Source: Staphylotrichum longicolle
Lineage: Eukaryota; Ascomycota; Sordariomycetes; Sordariales; Chaetomiaceae
Reading direction: 5' to 3'
DNA length: 64,000 nt
Assembly (NCBI GenBank): GCA_019096155.1
Contig: JAHCVI010000004.1
Location: 1,178,001-1,242,000, forward strand
Shown here: in pieces, positions 21,076 to 32,538 of the stretch
How the letters are laid out: the number at the start of each line of letters is the position of its first letter
Position numbering within the stretch: position 1 is the stretch's first letter
The notes under the pieces: generated by a model
What the model was told of the DNA's origin: nothing
Seen by the model: the letters and a program-made list of their open reading frames with translations, nothing else
Database searches by the model: none
Made by a program: the position numbers and the translations under genes

Positions 21076-22326
21076 CTAGAATGACGGCACCAAAGCCGGC
21101 TTGCCTCTCCTCTGCGCCGAAGCAGTGGAGTACTCAAGCTGGTCAAACGACACGATCTTCGGCGCGGGACGCGGCACGTTCCGCAGCACGTTGAGCATCC
21201 TGTGATCCTCGACCAGGCCAGCCATCCGACACATCGCCCACCTCGCCCCGGCCACGCCGACACCCTCCCCGTTCGTGTCGGCGTCGCCCGCCGATGTCAC
21301 CCAGAGCTCATTCTCCCACCCCTTCTCAGCCCCCTCCAGCCACGTCAAACTCCCCCTCTCCACGGTCCTCATCTCCTCCCACACCTGCGCGCACACCTCA
21401 TCCAGCCGGCTCAGCGCCCTCTCCGACCGGGTCTCCCGCAGAATCTTGTCCACCTTGGTCAGCACCACGGCCGTCCGCACCTCGCAATCCCTCAGCACCT
21501 CCAGCACCATGCGATCCGCCTCCTTCAACCCGGCCACCGCATCCACCAGCACCACGGCCCCCTTCAACATGACCCGCTTCGCCAGATACTTTTCAATCTC
21601 CTTCCCCCACTCCGCCTCGGACCCCAACCCATATCCCGGCATATCCACCATGATCAACCGGTGCTGCGGCGGCGCCTCCTTGACCACCCCCCTCCGCGCG
21701 CCCCGGCTCGCGCTCCCCGCATTCTCCCTCGCCACCTCCCGCGCCCGCTCCAGCGCCGCGATCCGCTGCGCCTTGGTCGGCGGGCCGAAGCCGTAGGCGT
21801 TCACGCTCTTGGTGCTGCCCGCCGTCTTGCTCGTGATGGCGAGGCCCATCCCGCGGGCGCGCAGGCCGTGGGCGCGGCGCGCCGTGTGGGCGTCGGCGCC
21901 CGCGAGCGCGTTGATGAGCGTCGACTTGCCCACGTTGGAGCGGCCGAGCAGGCAGATCTCGGGCGTGTGCGTGTTGACGGGGATCTGCAGGAAGCGCGAG
22001 GCCGAGTAGAGGAAGCGCGGGGTCTGCGAGGTGAAGGTCGTGGTCGCCTGCGCGAGGGAGGTGTGGTGCGGGGCCGGGGCCGGGACGGCGCGGCCGTGCG
22101 GGTCGTTGGAGGGGGGCGGGAAGTAGGAGAGGGAGGGGTAGGCGGGTTCGGCGAGGGACTGGGTTCGCGGGTTTAGTTTGGGCGCTGGGGGGTGGGATTT
22201 TGTCGCAGCTGGGGATGTTGTTGAGAGGTGTCGCCGGAGGGAGGGGCGGGCGACATGCTGTTGTCTGGTGGTTCGAGTGATGACGCTGCTGAGCGTGGTC
22301 GCCGATAATGTGCGCGGCGTAGCCAT
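21076..22326 (-). CDS. Mitochondrial EngB/YihA-type GTPase
   Basis: A single exon of 416 aa. An Arg/Ser/Thr-rich N-terminus without acidic residues (MATPRTLSATTLSSV..., then RRHLSTTSP) looks like a mitochondrial presequence. The GTPase core shows G1 GRSNVGKST (near residue 128), a Ser/Thr switch (TSKTAGSTKSVN), G3 DMPGYG, G4 TKVD and G5 TSA. These mark the TrmE-Era-EngA-YihA group; bacterial EngB assembles the large ribosomal subunit, and eukaryotic relatives (GTPBP8 type) act in mitochondria. A loop of about 40 residues between G1 and G3 is longer than in bacterial forms. ATG 22326 gives the targeting peptide. It converges with swf1, with about 165 bp between stops, and shares its promoter region with fmc1. 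Confidence 0.88.
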   Translation of the reverse strand: MATPRTLSATTLSSVITRTTRQQHVARPSLRRHLSTTSPAATKSHPPAPKLNPRTQSLAEPAYPSLSYFPPPSNDPHGRAVPAPAPHHTSLAQATTTFTSQTPRFLYSASRFLQIPVNTHTPEICLLGRSNVGKSTLINALAGADAHTARRAHGLRARGMGLAITSKTAGSTKSVNAYGFGPPTKAQRIAALERAREVARENAGSASRGARRGVVKEAPPQHRLIMVDMPGYGLGSEAEWGKEIEKYLAKRVMLKGAVVLVDAVAGLKEADRMVLEVLRDCEVRTAVVLTKVDKILRETRSERALSRLDEVCAQVWEEMRTVERGSLTWLEGAEKGWENELWVTSAGDADTNGEGVGVAGARWAMCRMAGLVEDHRMLNVLRNVPRPAPKIVSFDQLEYSTASAQRRGKPALVPSF

Positions 22327-22697
22327 TGTGTTGAGAATTGTGCTGGCGGCCCTTTGTATTGGCTGGTGAGATGGTTATGTCTGGCGATGGTCGCAAGATT
22401 GCTCGAGACCAGATCCGCGAATCGCGGTCAGAATAATTCTGGTCTTGAATTATCTTGCCTGCCGGGAAGATAATGGCAAGGGTGGTAAGATAGGGGTTAG
22501 GGTTAAAGTTCGTCGGTTCAGTTCCATCGCAGTTTTCGACTTCAACTCACATCCATCAGCAAACCGACACCCGGACCAGCCTCCACCCCCAACGATCACA
22601 AGCACGCCTCTAACCGACAACCCCAAACAAGGCCGTACTACCCAACGAATTTCCACCCGAACCTGAACACGACCAACCAAACCGCACCCCATCCAAA
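22327..22697. promoter_or_regulatory. Shared divergent promoter of mitochondrial GTPase and fmc1
   Basis: Only 371 bases separate the two start codons. The stretch holds a telobox-like GGGGTTAGGGTTAAAG at 22493-22508. Both flanking genes encode mitochondrial biogenesis factors, so joint regulation is plausible (inference). Confidence 0.55.
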
Positions 22698-23060
22698 ATG
22701 ACCCCCCCACCCCCAACGCGCCTCCGCTCCCTCTACCGCTCCCTCCTCCGCGAGCTGCCCCCGCGTTCCTACCTCGCCTCGCCGCGCGCGCCCCTCCACC
22801 AGCGCCTGCGCGACAATTTCCAGAGCAACAATAACCCGCAGGCCGGCGGCAGCACCGCCGCCGAGGCCGAGCAGTACCTGGCCTACCTGCGCGCGCAGCG
22901 CACCTATGTGACGCTGGTCGAGCGCTACAACCCGGGGATGGGCATGGACGAGGAGGAGCGCGTGCGCCTGACCGCGCGGCGGGTCGGGATGGATCTGCCC
23001 GTCGAGTACGGCGGTGCTGCCGGGGAGGAGGGGGAGGGGGAAGGGCAGGGGAAGAATTGA
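22698..23060 (+). CDS. fmc1: ATP synthase F1 assembly factor Fmc1 (LYR family)
   Basis: A single exon of 120 aa. The N-terminus TRLRSLYRSLLRELPPRSYL carries the LYR signature of the Fmc1/Complex1_LYR family, followed by SPRAPLHQRLRDNF and a helical segment EQYLAYLRAQRTYVTLVERYNPG typical of Fmc1 proteins. In yeast Fmc1 works with Atp12 to assemble the F1 sector, notably at high temperature, in the mitochondrial matrix. The C-terminal tail is Gly/Glu-rich and poorly conserved in kind. The start ATG 22698 (AAAATGACC) is the only sensible one. Length is close to the fungal family. Confidence 0.85.
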   Translation: MTPPPPTRLRSLYRSLLRELPPRSYLASPRAPLHQRLRDNFQSNNNPQAGGSTAAEAEQYLAYLRAQRTYVTLVERYNPGMGMDEEERVRLTARRVGMDLPVEYGGAAGEEGEGEGQGKN

Positions 23061-23805
23061 GCGGACTAAAAAGAAAGAAAAGAATGGGGTGTGTAAGATG
23101 GGTTGTATGTGTGTGAACAGATTGCGTTGGGTGGCGTTTTGGCGATGGCGGTTTGCATTGGAAGATTATTCATTTTTGGGGGTAGAGGGCTGTGTTGATT
23201 ATGGTATGTCACGGATATAGAGTTTGCTACAACGGAGTGCTGACATTCTGCCAGCGAGCGCAAAAGGGAAAAGCCGGGTTGCAGTGTATTATCAGTTGTA
23301 CGAGACAGTCCGAGATCATGCTCCGCCAACACTCGATAGAAGGCAGCGCCAACAATCTCTAGACAAGATGAGGGGAGACGGTTCATCACCTCGGATTTCG
23401 ATTCGATGCAGGACCCCTGGACATCTTCGAAGTTGGCCACACCAGAGCTAGCAGCATGGCTGAAAATGCATTGTATGGTATCAAGTGATCTAGTATAAGC
23501 TCAAGTTTTTGAGATCACAAAGCCCCAGCGGCACGGAGTCGAAGATAAAGCCCCCTGATGATCCGATCCCATACCCAAAGTTTGTGCTTCCAAATCAACT
23601 CATATCCTTTCGTTGTCTCATCCCATCTTGTCTGTCCCAAGTGTCAGAAATAGAGAGATAAGGGGTATCAAGACCGCCATTTCTCAAAAAGCAACAACCT
23701 CTCCAGGTGATGCTGGTTGTCGCATGCAAAGCATGAAGTTTAGCAGAGGAGCGCCCCTTCATAAGCGCAGAAGTGAATCCCAACATGGAAAAAGAAAAAA
23801 CGACC
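23061..23805. other. Spacer between fmc1 and the coiled-coil gene
   Basis: Presumed 3' UTRs of two convergent genes; no additional gene is seen. Confidence 0.45.
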
Positions 23806-26800
23806 TCATACGCCGCCCACACCCCCCTCCTCAAAACTCTCATCCCACCCGCCAGTCTCCAGCAACCAGCCGCCCACCCGTTCTTTTACGCTCCCCACCG
23901 TCTCCCCGAGCGCGCTGTTCCACTGATCCTGCACGATCCGCACCTTCTCCTTCAGATCGTCCGTCAGCCGCCGCGCCTCCTCGGCCTTCATCTCCTCCAC
24001 ACGCGCCGGATCCCTCCGGTCGCACTCCATCACCTTGCCCTTGGCCGCGACGCACGCCTCCTTGACCTCGTGCAGCAGGCACAGCAGGTTGGTCTGGCTC
24101 TCGATGAACTGGTACGTGCTCTTCTCGGCGTGCAGCAGCAGGCTGAAGAGGTACTGCAGCGGGTGGTCCTGGTAGCTCGGGTTCTCGACGACCTCGGCGG
24201 CGGGGATCTGGATGTGGAAGCCCTCGAGCTCGCCGCCGGGGATCTTGTCGAGCAGGCGCTTGAGCGGGGGCGCGATGTCCCAGAAGGCGTTGAGCTGCAC
24301 CTCGATGCCGCGCACGACCGTCTCCTCGACCACGTCGCGGAACTCTTGCGTGCGGTGCAGGCACTCCTCGGCGAAGGCCAGCGCGCGCTTGGCGCCGTCC
24401 TCGACGAAGAAGGCTTCCGCCGAGGCGACCTTCTCGTCCTGCCCGGCCAGGCGGTAGGGGACGAGTACCATGTCGCGGTAGCGGTCGTTGCGGTCCGAGA
24501 GGAGGTCGTACAGGCCGCGGTGGAGCGACTCGCGCGCCTCAAAGATCCACTTGAGGAGGGTGAGCTTCTCGAGGAGCTCGGGCTGCTCGTCGCCCTCTTC
24601 CTGCGGCAGGTTGGGGTTGGACTCGTGCGTCTCGTCGAAGAGGCGCGAGCGGAGGGACTGGAAGAGGTTGGTGGCGCTGGTGATGCGGGTCTGGAGGATC
24701 TCGTTGACGGGCATGACGACGGCGGCTTGGAAGTCGTCAAAGTCTTTCTTCTCGAGGTCCTTGACGTGCGTGTGCTCGTCCGTTTTGGCATCCGCTTCCA
24801 TGGCCGCGGCTTCCGCGTAGCCCATGGCGCCCGACGAGATTTGTTGATGGAGGTGCTGCCGGAGGGCCTGTCGGCGCTGCTTGGCTGCCTCGGCCGCCTC
24901 GGCCCGCAGCTTGGTGCTGCCCTGCTTAAACTGCTCTTTGATGGCGTCAATTTCGGTCATGTCGCTGATCGCGCGGACCGAGCTGCGCGTTTGCGCCAGC
25001 TCGGGGTGGTTGTTGTTCACGGCAGGGTGGTGCCGCGGGTAGGGGGGTGGCAGCGTCACGAGGCGCGAGACATCCAAGTGGTCGGGATTGGGCGTGGTGG
25101 GCGCCGACGACGATGCCAACGAGCTCCGCGAAAACGCCTGCGGTGTGCTGGCCGGGTCCTGATCATGCCACCCCGTCTTTTCCTCCGGATAAGAGGTGCG
25201 CTTGCTCGACCCTGCGGCCGGCGACGGGTGTGGCTCATCGATCCACTGCAAAGCTTCGCGAGCCTCTTTCGGGACACCCATGTACTTCGACTCCCGCTTC
25301 GACCTCTCTATCCTACCCCCGGGAGCCCCGGTCGAGTCGGCTTCCCACCAGCGGCTAGCTGGCCGTCCTCGAGAATCCTGCTCATCAAGCACATCGCTGA
25401 TGCTCATGCTCAGGATCGGCGAGAGGGAGGGCATGTAATTGGACGTTTGCCAGTTTTGGTTCGCTGACGGTCCCGGCGACGGGGGTGCCTGCTGGCTGGA
25501 AGTCGGCGTGTTGCCACCTAGAGCAGAGCCAATCGACCCGCGGTGCGATCGCGGTTCCGACGACTGCGGCGTAAGTTCCACAGTCCCGCTGGTAACCGAA
25601 TTGGTCGATTCTCGCCGGGCAGGCATCGGCCGGAACAGATCTCGTGTCAGGTCAAGAATCTCGGAGCCCATGGCCCCAATGGCCGCCCCGTACCGCTCAC
25701 GCCGGATCCTCGACTCGCTGACGAAGAACTCGGCAAACAACCGGACTCGCTCGGCATCACTCGCCGCCGCCGCCTCTCTTTGCGCAAAGGCGGTGAAGCG
25801 CTCGACGGTCCCCCGAGCGAACTGTCCGATGCTCTGGGTAACGACTGTCTGTTTGGTTAATGGTTGTGACGGAGACTGCGGCGCGCTTGGGGGAACGTCG
25901 GATCCCAACCCTCGGTGTGAGGAAGACGACCGGCTCCCGGTTGGGGGTGTCGGTAGGGCCTTGGGCGCGTAGACGGGGCGTTCGGGCTGTTTTCCAGCGC
26001 TTGGTGACAACATCGTGGGCGTCACCTGCCCCGACAAGATCTGTGCGGAGCCGTCGGCCCGTGGTGTTCGTGATTCCTGGCCGCTGTCGTGCGACTCCCC
26101 CGTCCGCGGGGTGTCGCCTGTTCTCCCTGTCCGCGGCGTCCCGCGGCTGATGGTCAAGCGCCGTTGCAGCCCGCTCGATGGGCCTGGGATCACGATATCG
26201 GAAAGGGGTTGTGGTTTTGCCGAGGCATCGATGGAACCGCGGGTGCCCGCTCTTGTCCTGCTCTCACTCCTCCGCTCGATCAGTGTTTTCTCACCCCTGA
26301 CAGCAGGGCTTCTCGTCAACCCGCCAGATGGGCTGGCCGAGGAGGCGCCAGATTCGGGCTGGGGGCTGGCAACAGAGCTCCCAACACCCGGTGTCTCGAC
26401 ACCTTGCGCAACAGGGGGTTCTCGCGATAACGTGGATTGTACAACGGGCCCGGGCATGCTGTCTCCCTCGCTCCAGTTGGCTGGTGTAGGCGGAACCGGG
26501 CCCAGAGCGGCAATCCCGCCGGGAGGCGGTCTTCGGGTCGGGGGCGACATGATTGGGTCGCTTCCAGAGGGCATACGCTGGACGCTTTGGGATCTTCCAG
26601 CAGACGGGGGCGGCCCTGGTGGTGGCGGGGGGACGGGCATGCTCGGGTCCCACCTCACTTGTGAAGAGGAACGTGATCGTGCCGACGTCGGCGTAGAAAC
26701 AGCCGGCGTCGATGCCGCCCGCCGTGCTCCCGGCGCCATACTCTGTGACGCATCCGAGTCATTTCTGTGTGGTATCTGGAGCGTCAGCGGCCCTGGATGG

Positions 26801-27436
26801 CCAGCGACACTCCGCGACAGCATGCTGAAAGACCTGGTGTGCGGGGCCTGCTCCACGGGAGGGCTTGTCTGCTCCTCTCGCCTTCTGCTCAGTGATGGAA
26901 GCCCAAAGCGTCTCTCACGTGAAGCGCCCCTCGTTCCGGGAGGGGGAGGGAAGGATGTGTTTGCGACAGGAGCAGGTGGTTCCGTAGCTACTCGCTGCAT
27001 CGGTGGGGGAGGGGCTCTGGCGACCGATACGTTGGCTACCTGTGTCTGATCAAATGCCATGCTCATCGGTCTTCCGCTGCGGGGTGGCGAGTATGGTGGT
27101 GGAGGGAGCGGCGACGCTTCTCTTGTCAGTCTCAGGTTGAGAAAAGATGGATAGAGCCTTACTCTGAGAATCTTGGAACGTCTGAGGGGCCTGGACATGC
27201 TGCATGCGATCCGGAACGGGACCGGCAATGGGCGAGGATATCCATTCTTGCGGATTATATGGCTGGATGGCGCTCAGGGGAGTCTGACTAGACGAGAAGG
27301 CGCCGTGGGAACTCACAGACATGGCCGACACGGGCGTGTTGGAGTTCTGGCCATGGTAGGCACCCAGCGATGCGGTCAAGAGGGGATTCAACCCGGCGCG
27401 AAGGCGCGCCGTGGGGTCTCGCGAAGAGCTCATCAT
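23806..27436 (-). CDS. Large Ser/Pro-rich protein with C-terminal coiled-coil domain, unknown function
   Basis: Two exons (27436-27163 and 27119-23806, joined at phase 1 over a 43-bp intron) give 1195 aa. The first about 740 residues are disordered and rich in Ser, Pro, Thr and Arg, with a polyproline run (VPPPPPGPPP). The last about 400 residues form a structured, charged helical domain. It runs from DMTEIDAIKEQFKQG through FEARESLHRGLYDLLSDRNDRYRDMV, a cluster around ALAFAEECLHRTQEFRDVVEE and FHIQIPAAEVVENPSYQDHPLQYLFSLLLHAEKSTYQFIE, to a basic/acidic helix and an EEGGVGGV end. It resembles conserved filamentous-fungal hypothetical proteins. A cytoskeletal or membrane-associated scaffold role is only a guess. 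The acceptor choice (27121-27120) rests on frame continuity. No signal peptide or transmembrane segment is visible. Confidence 0.7.
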
Positions 27437-30400
27437 GGTGGGCAGGTGTTGACGAGGTTGGTCCGTCGGTGAACGATGCGAGCCGCTTCCAAGCTCTCCC
27501 TGCTGGTCTGGCGAACCTCGACCGACGGCTCAAAGCCTGGTGCCCCACGAACTGTCTCGAACCGACACCCCGGAGACAGACTTCGCGGCACTGTCACCAC
27601 GCCATGCACAGCCGGAGCTATGCCTTGTTGCGGGGTCGTCAGTCAGGTCCTGATCATGACACAGGAAGACCAATGCAGTTGAGTGCCGGTGATGACTGTG
27701 AAAGACGGGTCGATGCCGTCCTCGAGAGCTGTAGTCCCTCCCAAGGCGCGGCTGCGGCGCGAGGTGGTGCAGGCTGCAGCTGGTGTTGACCGGCGGGTGG
27801 GAGCGTTGCAGGAGGTAAAGAGGGATTGCTCCGGGCCCGACCAAGAAGTGGCTCCTGTGGATGCTGCGACCTATCAGCACCCTGGTGTGCGAGTGCTGCC
27901 GGTGGATAGATTAACTGTCGAACATGCATTGAAAAGCGGGAGCCACCCTCCCGCTCTTTGTGATGGGCTGCTGGGGTGGTGGGTGGCCTTGGCGACTCGA
28001 GACTGAAAGTTGCCTTCCGAGACGGGTCTTCTCCAGGAGGGGTTGTGCTCCGAGAGTGACCCTGGCTCCCTGGACTGACAAGGGGCCTGTAACGGTGCGA
28101 CCTGCCGAGTCTGCAGCGGGCAGCGGCCAGTCATTGAAGATCGTGGCCTGTTTGCCGACACACTCTGCCTGCAGCTGAAGAGGTTGTCGGCTTCCCAAGC
28201 AGACCAGAACACGTTTTGGTGGTCAACAAGATCCTCCCGCTCTCGTCCGACCACTGAAACCTGTGCGAGGAGAGGCTGACCCGGATTCCGTCGTGCTGCA
28301 AGACAAGGACGTGCAGGTGCCACATCGATCTGCAACCAGGCCCCTCAGAGCCGTGATAACTAACGTGCTCAGTGGTGTTTGGAGCTTCGCCGGGGGGGGT
28401 CTGGGCCGGTACTGTCCCCCGTCACCCAGCTCTGCTAATGGCGCGATGAGAGCACCCCGTCAATCGCAAGGGCCTCAACAACGGTTCCATCCCTGGCCCA
28501 TGCGAACAACGCGATGGTGGCGGGTCTTCGACAGACAGCAGAACACCAGAGGAGGGACAAAGGGGATGGCCGAAGTGGGACGAGACCATGATTGGGCCGT
28601 CGCTGAAGGTCTGTGCCGACAATCTATTCTTGGTTCTGGGCAAAATTCAGCGGGCTGGTGTTGATTCGCCAGAAGCTGTGCATTGGCTGTGATGCATGCT
28701 GCCGGCGCTTAACCCCTTGCTCGATCCTTGGCGCATGATTCGACTGTCGCTGTCGTTGCATTCGGGGATGGCAGATGGCTCCCCTGACCTCCGGAGGACT
28801 CCGCTTTTCTCTTCATGCAAGTTGGACAGAAAATCTGGGGCAGGCTGAAGAATTAACTTCCTCCTGGCTGGACGCTGCTAGCATACCAGCACTCGGAAAA
28901 TGAGCTGTTGTGTTAGTGCATTCGCTCTCTGGCGGGTCATTTCGAACCCCTTTTTTGTTTGACGCCTTGGCAGGTCGGATGGTTCAGAACACTGATAACC
29001 AACCGAACCAGCACTCACATACGCTCGCACGTGGGTGCTTGAGCCAGGCGTGCCATCCCTGAATGCAGCCCCGTCCTCAACGTCAGTAACAGCCTGGTTT
29101 GGCAGACGCCCGGCTTGTGTCTTGTTCGTGTTTATCCTTCCACGGTACTATACTTGACTGTCTTTTCTTGTCCTTGTCCTTGACACACGACCTGGCAAGG
29201 CGAGATGGGGCAAACTTAGCTGTCCAATGAGGCACAATATCACGGCTGCCAACTGCACTTTGCAGCAACGTCCCCACATGGTCCAGATCTTGGGGTTCGA
29301 TGTGATGGATATTAATAGCAGAGGCCTCTGCAAGTCAATGTCGCCAATGTGGGCAAATTTGCAAATCACCGGATAGTTCCAGTGCCGATGAGGGCTCATA
29401 TCCACGATGCCCCTTGAGCATTTCGAGCTCGACTCGCCCAGCCCGAAATAGCAGGGCTCAACTTCAGCGGTTGATATCCTATTCTCTGAGCTGCATAGGC
29501 TAACCGGGAGCTGTTGACGGGGTGCAGGGCCGGCCCGGGGACGGTGATATTGCTTGGCCGCAAACCAGCAGCGGAAGAGGAGATCCCCGGATCTGGCGAT
29601 GTCACCTTGAGGCTGCTGAGACGATGGGTGATGGAGCGCTGGTTCACGGGCACGCCGACGCAGATGCTGGTAAACCCCAGACTTCGGCATCATGCACAAG
29701 CTGCCGGTGCCGGAACAGAAGCACAACCAGGCAGGCGAGCCTCCAGCTGCCGGCCGTTGAGTCTTGGCAGGCGTCTTTCCCAGCCGGTTGGGACCAAGGG
29801 TTCTTTATTTAGATGCTTGTTTGGCGCCTCATGCCGGCCGCCGAGCAGCCCGAGCGCGGATCAGCCCGCGATCTTCGGCCCCGATTCTCTCTTACACGAC
29901 CTCGACGATGTCGATGGGCGCTCTTGATGGGTCAGGCGGCGAGAACCCTCCCACTGAACCGCAGTTATTCCATCCCGGTTTTGGGAAAGAATTCTGATTG
30001 AAGACCCATGTCAGAGAAGGGAATGGCAATGAGCCAAACCGCCGCGCTGTGGAGCGAGGCAAGATCTTGTTCCAAAACAATATCCAATGAAGTTACTGAG
30101 AAACGAAAGAAAAGATCGAGAGAAAGAGAGGAAGGAAAAGGAGAAAGAGAAAAAAGAGAAGGAAAAGGACATAGGAAAGAAGGAGACTGCGTGGGCCAAT
30201 CTTCAAAACTTAATTTTATTCGAGGTCTGAGGAAGGAGAGGCGGTGGAACAACCTGGGACCCTTCAGACGCTGTGGAGTATCTCGGTGTCTTTGGTTTGG
30301 GGACAGGTTTGGGGTTGGAATGGCTCGAATCTTGCCAAGCTGAGCCAAGATACCTAGGTGGCAGATCGCGACCCCACTAAAGGCGGTGAGGCATCGTGCC

Positions 30401-30846
30401 GGCGCTCCCCGCCCAACTGGAGCCTGCTGAGTTTTCTAGAGCTTTCCAAGCTGCTCGCTGACACCATTCGCTCCATTTCTTCATTTGGGCGCGCCCGCCC
30501 ACCTCAACTCTCCAAACAACAACTCACCCAACTCGACTTTCCTAGACAGTATCTTGCATCCGCTGTCAGTGACAGACGAATTGGTACGTTCATTCTTGTT
30601 CTCTGCGCCATACAATCTCCGTTCGCCGCGCCAATTGCTCCCTGATGATTGTTCAGCTGGCACCAGTCATAGGGCGACTTGTACTCCCTTCCTTTGATGA
30701 CAGACGCTGCGGTCCACCAGGCCATCTCTGATCGAGCACCAATCTCTTTGACAATGTCGAGTTTCAGCTTTGACGAGCGCGCTGCTGACCGACTCAGATT
30801 AACTTAGGCCCCTGTTTCCCCCCAATTTGCAAATCCAACCGCAACC
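27437..30846. other. 3.4 kb without a supported gene
   Basis: Short overlapping frames on both strands, none with recognisable features. The first several hundred bases probably form a long leader of the coiled-coil gene and the last 350 the promoter and leader of aha1. A purine tract lies at 30086-30184. Confidence 0.4.
30086..30184 (+). repeat. Purine-rich low-complexity tract
   Basis: Nearly 100 bases of A and G with AGA/GAAAG units and few pyrimidines. This is simple sequence that can adopt unusual DNA structures; no coding signal. Confidence 0.65.
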
Positions 30847-32066
30847 ATGGTCCTGCACAACCCCAACAACTGGCACTGGGTCAACAAGGATGCCTCCCCT
30901 TGGGCGCGGCAGTGGTTCGATGACAACCTGACCAAAGTCGAGGCGAAAGAGGGGGATGTGACGGCCAAGATCACCAAGGTCGTCAGCATGGATGGAGATG
31001 TCGACGTGGCGCAGCGCAAGGGCAAGGTCATTACCATTTTTGATGTTAAGTTAACCCTGGAGTTTACAGGTACGTACTGCCATAGAATACAAAATCACTT
31101 GTTCCTTGCACTGCACCTGTTCCAGAGCCCATTGTGACCCATCAAATTGCGCGGCCAAGTAGCTAAAATCTCTGCTCTCCAGGCTCCACTGCCGAGGGTG
31201 ACGAGGTCTCGGGCACGATCAAGGTGCCCGAAGTCTCGCATGAGCTCACCGAGGACGAGTTTGTGGTATGTTGTGTTTCCCGAAGCCGGCATCCCTAGCT
31301 ACCAACTAAAAGGTGCCTCTTGCCGCAGTTTGACATCGATGTCCACGCCGAGTCGAAGCAGAAGCAGCCCGTCAAGGACCTTGTGCGCTCGAAGATTCTC
31401 CCCCAGCTGCGCAGCGAGTTCGTCAAGCTCTCCCCCGCCCTCATCGCCGAGCACGGCAAGGACATCCAGCATGCGCCCGGCTCGAACCCGTCCAGCGGCT
31501 TCTCCACCCCCAAATACCACCCCCCCACTGGCGCTGTGGCCAAGCCGGCTGCCACCTCGAGCTCCCAGACCAAGACGGGCGGCGTCGTTAACACCACCAC
31601 TGTGAGCGACACCGAGGAGTTCCGCACGACCGCCGAGGAGCTGTACACGACCTTCACCGACCCCCAGCGGATTGCCGCCTTCACCCGCGCACCCCCGAAG
31701 GTGTTTGAGGGCGCCAAGAAGGGCGGAAAGTTTGAGTTGTTTGACGGCAACGTCACTGGCGAGTACCTGGAGCTGTCGGAGCCGACCAAGATTGTTCAGA
31801 GCTGGCGTCTGAACCAGTGGCCGGCGGGCCACTACTCGACCCTGAAGATCGAGTTTGACCAGAACGACGTGGACGCGGTTACGGTTATGCGTGTCGAGTG
31901 GACCGGCGTGCCCATCGGCCAGGAGGATGTGACCAAGCGTAACTGGCTCGAGTATTACGTCCGCAGCATCAAGCGGACTTTCGGGTAAGTGGGGACGATG
32001 CAGGGAAGGAAGAGATGATCGTGTGTGCTGACATACTACTACCCCAGCTTCGGCACCATTCTTTGA
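30847..32066 (+). CDS. aha1: Aha1, activator of Hsp90 ATPase
   Basis: Four exons (30847-31069, 31183-31265, 31329-31984, 32048-32066) give 326 aa, the usual length. Aha1 binds the middle and N-terminal domains of Hsp90 in the cytosol and speeds its ATPase cycle. The N-terminal domain begins NPNNWHWVNKDASPWARQWFDDNL, a signature of the family, and includes FDVKLTLEFTGS and IKVPEVSHE. A Gly/Ser/Pro linker lies at about 160-195. The C-terminal AHSA1/Bet v1-like domain runs from EFRTTAEELYTTFTDPQRIAAFTRAPP through GGKFELFDGNVTGEYLEL and KIVQSWRLNQWPAGHYS to NWLEYYVRSIKRTFGFGTIL. The last five residues sit on a tiny 19-bp exon, and FGFGTIL is a family-like end. ATG 30847 has a strong context (CAACCATGG). 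Confidence 0.92.
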
Positions 32067-32538
32067 GAGACAGCATTGCGAGCAGACGGCGTTTGGTGGG
32101 GTGGGGATACGATACGATCGCCATGCATTGGGAAAGGGCGGCGGTTACACTGAGCATAGAATGGTCAGAGCCGTGTCTTCCAGGTCACGACTTTTATGAT
32201 GATGGCTGGATATGGCCCATCATACGGCGGCACGAATCAAGACAATGAGAAAATGACAATATTTATCACTGTATCTGGCGTGAGTCTCCTCCTCGATGGT
32301 TTTGTGAGTGTTCAGCTTCACAATAGCGGGCCTGTCGGCCCCACGTCCACCTCGAGTGTGGGGTAGGCCCGGAGGACTGGATTTCCGGACCTGGAGCGGG
32401 CCATCCGATGACCCGACCTCTTCCAACGTTGGGCACAAGTTTGTCTGCAGGCGGCTATATCACACAGCTATCAAGAACCTTGACATCTCACCACACCCTG
32501 ACTTTCACGCGGCTCTACAATTTACCACAGTACTCACA
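32067..32538. other. Spacer between aha1 and the nitrilase
   Basis: No gene is seen; it includes the presumed aha1 3' UTR and the nitrilase promoter. Confidence 0.4.

Noticed and set aside
23773..25467. A 564-codon plus-strand frame
   Set aside because: It lies antisense to the coiled-coil gene, whose GC-rich codons create an open opposite frame. Its Leu/Val/Arg-rich composition (LLVLPGQAV-type) is that of a shadow.
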